The translations under genes and the position numbers were made by a program. A stretch of 64,000 nt of DNA from Campanula takesimana (taxonomy: Eukaryota; Streptophyta; Magnoliopsida; Asterales; Campanulaceae). The stretch is taken from NCBI GenBank assembly GCA_026119855.1, contig JAOWBW010000428.1, positions 496,001 to 560,000 on the forward strand. Direction: 5' to 3'. Positions 58,287 through 64,000 of the stretch are shown in pieces. How positions within the stretch are numbered: position 1 is the stretch's first letter; each line of letters opens with the position of its first letter. The notes under the pieces were generated by a model, which was not told the origin of the DNA, did not search any database, and saw nothing but the letters and a program-made list of their open reading frames with translations.

Positions 58287-59545
58287 GGTTGAAAGATTGA
58301 AAATTTGTGTCTCAGAGATTTTTGGCAAATGATAAGTTAGTCAGATTTTAGCTTAGGCAATGAGGTAGATACACAAACACAATTCACAACAGTTCATAAG
58401 TCTGAAAGAATCAAACACTAAACGACAAACAAGTTTAATATGAACAAATGAAGAACAATATGAACAAGATGAACAATAAGTAAATTTGCAGAAATGTAAA
58501 GTGCAGAAAGTAAATAACACAAGGATTTGGAAAGGTTCGATCTGTTAAAATATCTACGTCCTTTACCAAGATGGTCAGTCTTGGATTTTGAATGAGGTAT
58601 ATATTGATTCTTGAGAGTACAGATTACAGAGATGAAGTATTGAATCAACACCTATTTCTATGAAGTACAAATCCTAGACTTAGACCAGTGTATCCCTATT
58701 GATTCAATCTATGTGATTGATCAATCGGGGTGTGTGTGTGTGTAAGAATCAAAAGCTCTTTAGAATCTATATGATTTTAGAGCTTAATGAATCTTGTGTG
58801 TTGAGGCTTGAGAGTTGATCTTGAAGGTTGCTGGAGATTTGTTGAAGACTTGAAGGTTGAGTGCTTGAAGATTCGAAGGATTCTGGAAACCTTGAATATG
58901 ATCTTCAATCACCAAGAATTTCAACAACAATTTTTCTCTTAGAATCTCAGCATTTTTTCAATGAAGAAATCAAGGACTATTTATAGCCTTGAATGAGAAA
59001 CTAGCCGTTTGAAATACTTGGGGTCCAAGTTGAAGGACAATGAGCTGTTGATTTCTAATTGGAGCTCAGTCTGAGTTGTCCTTTTGTTGCAGAGTCATGG
59101 TGGTCCAACTGTACTATGGAGACAGCTGTATTCAAATTTGAAATTTGAATTTGCAACGTTCTAAACTAACCAAGGTAAGGGCACACGTGTGACTATGGTT
59201 AAGTTTGAACCAACTTGAGTTTCTTCAACCATGGTTCCATGCGGTAGAGATTCACGCGGTAGGTTGGAACCATGAAACAAGGTTAATTGCGGCAAGCATA
59301 GTCATGTGGCACCTTGGTCATGCGGTAGGTTACATGCGGTAGACATATGACCTACCTCATTTCTCCAGACTTAGAAAAATTGAGGGTCCTAAACTGCTAA
59401 GCCTATTCAACTATAAAGTGGACTTTTCTAAATGAAGTACAGGTACTTCTTACAATATATCCTAAAGTCCACAAAGAGTAAAATTAGGTTATGGGATCAA
59501 TCAAATTAAGGTACTAGGAGTGGTTTATAATAAGCATACCCAACA

Positions 59546-59949
59546 ATCTCCCCTATTTGATTGAAACCATTACCTACTATAACAAAGGCTATTTCATTGT
59601 ACTTGGTAAAAACATGTTTTTAAGAATAATCATTGTATTAATATCATGCCCCAAGTCAATGCACACACTAAGCCAATGTCATAGATTTCTATCATCTTAA
59701 AAAGAAAAACAAATTACTAATCCTAGAAGATAGAAATAATATTTGAAGCATTTCAAGATAAATAATCAAAGAAGGATAGAAATGCATCAAACACAATAAA
59801 CATACTCCAAATAATATAATCATTGAGGCAAAGGAGTAAGGTCACAAAAGAGAAATATTTGTCAAGTTACAGACCCAAAATAAAAATAGAAAAGTAAATT
59901 GTTTTAAACATTAAACATAAAATGTTTCAAATGACCACATACGGTCATA
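59546..59949. other. E1 3' untranslated spacer
   Basis: AT-rich and non-coding, between the polypurine tract and the end of the extra ORF. No motif cluster here. Confidence 0.6.
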
Positions 59950-62655
59950 TCAAATGCGGTCAATATCGATGAGGTCTTCAATGAATTTTGCGGCAAGAGG
60001 AAAGCATCCTGGAATCATGACTGGAGCAGTGACTCCATCTTCTTCTTCCTCTTCACCGTGAGCTTGAACATTCCCGTGACCTGCATCGGCTTGACTATCT
60101 GCGCGGCTTAGACGAGTTAAAGCCGTATTGAGTCTGTTGGAAAGTATGTCTATCTTAGCAGATTGACTTTCAAGCCTAATGTTGTAGGCTTCGATGCGGT
60201 TTGTCTGGACATGCATTGCGGCAGATAAGGAATTTATCTTTGGAACAAATTTTTCAGCAACGGACAACAGTGCGGTAGATGAATGGACAAGAACCTCCTC
60301 TTTGATGGCGTTTTGGACTTTTTCAATTTCAGCCTTTGTCTCCAGCTTATCTTGATTCATTGCCTTAGATAATTCCTTGCTGGCTCCCTCAACTCCTCTC
60401 ACAATTCTATCACTGATATACTCAGTTTGCTTTCTGAACATTTCGTTCAATGCGGCAGGAGTGATAGGAGAAGTATCTGCGGCAGGGCTTGATGGTACGG
60501 TAGAAGATGTTCCTGTATTTCCTGCAATAATATCTTTGATGGCCTTTGTTATGTGCACACTCTCCCCCTTAATGGTCGAGATCATCTCGGAGGGAAGTGC
60601 GGTAACATCTCTCTTCAAAGCAGCTTGATCAGATTTCAATTCAATCACCTCTTCTCGAATGGCCACCATACTCGACACTAAAGATTCAACTTGAGATTGA
60701 GTGTCTGCCTGCATCTGAGTAAGAAGCTTTACTGCGGCAAGCATTTCAGAATAAGATTGATTTGACTCAAGTGCAGGAGGTGCGGTCGAGGAAGGAGGTG
60801 CAGTTGATTCAGGAAGAGCGGCAGAAGGTGAGGCATGTGCAGGATTCACGGTAGAAGGAATCTCAATGTTATGCCCAGAAACATTATGCTTTGGTGACAT
60901 GGTCTCATCGGCATCAATATCTTCAAGATCAACCAAAGTATCCATCGTTTCAGGAACAATGTCTTCAGCATTCTCATCCATAGTCTTTTTCGCGGCAGAT
61001 TTATCACTTGCGGTAGAGTCAGTTTGCTCTTCCTCTTCTGAGCTCTCATCAACCAAACCCTTTGCAATGGGCTTCTCCACAACTTGCTCATCCTTCTTAC
61101 TTTCAGAGGCATCATCAGACTTCTCAATTTTCTCTGAGGCAGTATCATCCATTTTCTCAGAACCAGACAATTCCTCTGCATCATCATCTTGAAAATCCAG
61201 AACAAAACTTTTGGAGATCTTTGGAGGAGCAATCACTATGTCCTCATCAGATGAAAGAACTGGGGAGACGACTTCAGGGGAAGTTGGTTTAGCTACTTTA
61301 GCCCTTTTTGAGACTTTGACCGGGCTAGGAGTAAGGGATCTTTTCTTGTCAAACTGCTCCCCCTGACTAGGTGCTGGTTTGAGAGACAGAAGACTTTGAT
61401 TTGAGTGAAGTGGATACGGTAGGTTTCTTTGGTTCAGCAGATTTGGAAGGTTTAGATTGAGGAGGGGATTTAGAAGGTACGGTATAGAGAGATTTGGAGA
61501 CTTTGGATTTTGGTTGAGGTTCAGGCGATGGAGAGGGAGACATTGGAGGTGCGGCAGAAGGTGCCTTAGGTTTTGAAGATTTTGGTGCGGTAGGAAGAGA
61601 GGGTGCTTTAGATACAATCTTGATGCCGTGGGACACTTGTTTTGACTTCCTTACCAGTTCCTCAAACTTCTCTTTGCCTTTGACTGAAGCAGGAGGTGAA
61701 GGGAGTTCAACATCCTTACCTTTTGCACGAGCCTTCATAGCGGCAGCATATTTGTGGTCGAGTTCAAACGCGGCAGCTTCCACATCACTAACCATTCTAT
61801 CACCAAGATTAGCTTGACCCATTTTAGAGTACTTGGGAGGGATGTACTCTTCAATTGGATCTCTTAGAAGATAGGATCGGTACATTTCATCCCCAAAGTT
61901 TCCACGGTAGTTGGTCTTCATAGATTTACGGCAGAAATCTTTTGAGGTAGAGATCGGAACCTTGTAATTTGCGTTCTTCTCATACAAGTCCTTGATCCCG
62001 ACTGTGAGACTCATCAGGTAGGAAATCAACCTACTGTTCGTGCGATATTTGGTTTCGCCTTCATCAGCTGCATCCTTATAGGATAGAATGTTAGCACGCA
62101 GAATATCATACATGATCTGACCCCAATCTAACCGTTTACCAAGATATATGGCAGCACAAATCATGCATTGAGTACGATTGAAGTTGGCATGATTGCCTGT
62201 TTTGCACAACAAGGCATGGTCCACCAGATGACCTATGTGATACATAATTTCACCAACATCCTTTCGTTGGATTTTGAGGATGTCTGCAGTGCCAGCCAGT
62301 TTCTTAGCCAGACTTAAAGTTTCTTCCCGAGAGATCACATCAAAGTTCTCTGATCGCCTCTTAATACCTACGGCATGTGCTAGATCAGGAGCGTCAAAAT
62401 CCATCTGAATACCCATAACAGAAGCTTGAATGAATTTAGGATTAGATTCGGGCTCATCAGTACTTTCCATTTCAACTGCCGTATTGAAAAATTCATCAAC
62501 AAAAGATGGCAGGTGGAACTCTTGATTAAGTGTGAATAGAGGGAGAATCCCGGACTTGTTCATTCGACCCAAAATATTGCGGCCAATGGCGTCCTGTCTG
62601 AAGTCCTCATGGTCTAACACTATGCCAGGAATAAAATGACTTAGATCCTGAAACA
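59950..62655 (-). pseudogene. E1 extra (env-position) ORF, one frame change, no own ATG
   Basis: Two overlapping frames (62659-61367 and 61617-59950) read as one protein with a frame change near 61.39 kb. There is no ATG at the start: the frame opens directly after TGGTGTTTCAG, an excellent 3' splice site, so an upstream exon probably supplies the start. The N-terminal about 290 residues resemble the equivalent domain of E2's ORF in layout (VDEFFNTAVE, MCAAIYLGKRLDWGQIMYDI). A Pro/Ser/Lys-rich linker, a basic patch (VKVSKRAKVAKP near 61300), a Glu/Asp/Ser-rich acidic part and C-terminal heptad-rich segments (about 60750-60600 and 60230-60080) follow. No membrane segment. A nuclear role is inferred. 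Confidence 0.65.
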
Positions 62656-62659
62656 CCAC

Positions 62660-64000
62660 AAAGCAATGTTTAGAAATCGAGGTAGATCATACGGTTACTT
62701 GACAGAAGGGTGTGTGGCAGAGAGAGCACGGTCAAGTGAAGCGCGGCAAGTAAGATATGCGGTAGAAGGATATGTAAATTAGTGAGGTTACCACAAACAA
62801 TAATGATCAAAAGATGAACAGTGGAAAAACATGAAATGCCGAAAAGGGTAAAATCAAAATGGATTAAAGCAATGAATAAGCCAAGAACGCGAAGAACACC
62901 ATGATGAACACGAAGAACATCATGATGAACACGAAGAACATCATGTCCACGAAAATCCAGAAAATGACCAGAAAGCATGAAAATTTCAAGGATAGAATCG
63001 AAAATGCATCTAGATTCATAGTAACATATCAATTTCATGAAACAATCAACATTTAGACTCAGAAATCGAAAAGGGGAATTTCAAGGAAAACCCCAAAAAA
63101 AAATAATAAACTAAACTAGATGGTGAAATCGACCAGAATGGAAAGTAAGCTTGATGAAAATCGGGAATAGAGTGAACTAGTAACACAAAGAATAGAGATT
63201 CTATCACATTAAGCACAAAAATCAGAGAATATCACAAGGAATGTCAAGAGTTTTTGAGACCCACCAAGAACAAACGAAAGTTGAGAGAATGAAAATTCAT
63301 AGCATAATGACGACTGGAGGGGTGAATTGGTGTTGAGGTTCTTCACTAGATTCAACAGATTTAGACGATTTCTTGGAGTGAGGTTTTGACGTCATTATAA
63401 AGAGAGATTCGAAAAAGAGAGTAAGAGGCAGTTTTAGAGAGAGAATGTAGAGAGAGAAGGAGTTTTGTTTTTCTGAAAAAGTGAGGATCAGAGAGTGGTG
63501 GAGGAGAAGAAGGTGAAACGGTTTGGTGAGGGGTTTGCAGAGGTCAGAGTGATGGGAAGGTGGGAAGTTAACTCTGCAAAAGGAACTGACTTGACCTAGG
63601 GTTGTCTATTCTCATTAAATGCAAGGTGACTAGGTGTCACATCAATATAACCAATGACGGCTCAGAAATGATTAAGGAATAAAAATTAAATACAAAAATT
63701 AAATGCTCCAAATAATTTTGAATTAAATAAAAGCGAGGGAAAGTGGAAGTTACCTTAATGCCCTTGAGGTAGATGAGATCACAATATCCTAAAGATTTCT
63801 AAGTTAGAGTGACTTACCTGGGTCCATGAGATGCGGTAACTTTAGATGTCCGACCGTTACATGTGCGGTCGATGTGAGGTACTTACCTTACTTCCTGATT
63901 TAAACTTCTATAAAGTAGTGAACACTTGTCATTGTTTTCCATCTTGATTGATTTCTTTAAAAACTTGAAGTGAATTTTCACTATGCGGTAACCTACTAAA
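62660..64000. other. E1 region upstream of the extra ORF
   Basis: Probably the intron/leader of the extra ORF transcript. On the minus strand an ATG at about 63395 opens a Ser/Lys-rich frame of about 32 codons (MTSKPHSKKSSKSVESSEEP), a candidate first exon, but no strong donor was seen. A 21-bp unit (CACGAAGAACATCATGATGAA) is repeated about three times at 62885-62945. GCGGTA occurs near 62760, 63835 and 63984. Confidence 0.45.

Larger units (their letters stand above)
57986..64000 (-). mobile_element. Sirevirus-type Copia element E1 (3' part), nested in E2 pol
   Basis: Its 3' LTR is 57986-59545 (1560 bp, TGTTGGTCCC to CATACCCAACA), with the polypurine tract AAATAGGGGAGAT next to it on the minus strand. 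The extra ORF (59950-62659) and its upstream region follow; pol and the 5' LTR lie beyond the right edge. The same LTR hallmark as E2 (GAGGCTAGAGGGGG) shows a common lineage. The motif GCGGTA (about 17 exact copies) or GCGGCA (about a dozen) is scattered over the element on the + strand. Confidence 0.87.

Noticed and set aside
62670..63038. Minus-strand 122-codon frame with a repeated VLRVHH peptide
   Set aside because: It is the translation of a 21-bp minisatellite and AT-rich leader of E1; it has no homologue.

Overview
This window is plant nuclear DNA, most likely from a eudicot and perhaps an asterid (species not identifiable by eye). It has intron-containing genes with GT..AG splice sites, F-box genes with an F-box-associated C-terminus, many MITEs, a tRNA-derived SINE and several families of LTR retrotransposon nested in one another. 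Host coding sequence is a small minority.

Layout. 1-6744 is a transposon landfill: a solo Copia LTR, a 187-bp tandem duplication, a TIR element with a Mutator-like MITE inside it, and a hAT element holding a short non-autonomous LTR retrotransposon. 6745-14098 is the one conserved housekeeping-type gene, a five-exon homologue of the c-Myc-binding protein MYCBP/AMY-1 (110 aa), with introns full of MITEs, a SINE, a MULE and a LINE scrap. 14099-21427 carries two F-box genes on the minus strand. A block running from exon 3 of the MYCBP-like gene through both F-box genes was tandemly duplicated (unit 1 about 10.2-21.4 kb; unit 2 about 21.4-49.2 kb; a partial unit 3 at 49.2-49.8 kb). Each duplicate pair has one intact and one broken F-box gene, in reciprocal fashion: A broken and B intact in unit 1, C (=A') intact and D (=B') broken in unit 2.

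Unit 2 is split by a 19-kb insertion (21644-40783) with a 5-bp target duplication, CAATA. It is a chromovirus-type Gypsy element whose 5' half has been replaced by an inverted copy of its own 3' half, with a tandem Copia array (LTR-internal-LTR-truncated internal) between the two arms. A 1.3-kb short Copia element sits in another MITE at 41613-42944. From 49836 to the right edge three minus-strand Copia elements are nested: a 469-bp-LTR element, then a Sirevirus-type element inserted in it, then a second Sirevirus-type element inserted in that one's pol gene. Both Sirevirus-type elements carry a large extra ORF between pol and the 3' LTR.

Most unusual signals. (1) Four 12-14-bp CG-containing palindromes with a constant 22-50-22 bp spacing recur in the Copia LTRs, in the Copia leader, in the solo LTR and in the short non-autonomous element, but the palindrome sequence differs between elements. 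(2) Each of the two Sirevirus-type elements is peppered, strongly on one strand, with its own short motif (TCGGCA in one, GCGGTA/GCGGCA in the other), in LTRs, spacers and ORFs alike. Their extra ORFs look like nuclear proteins with basic clusters and coiled coils, not envelope proteins. I suggest, as inference, an element-specific protein/motif recognition system comparable in logic to the VANC anti-silencing proteins of VANDAL transposons. All counts and identities were made by eye.
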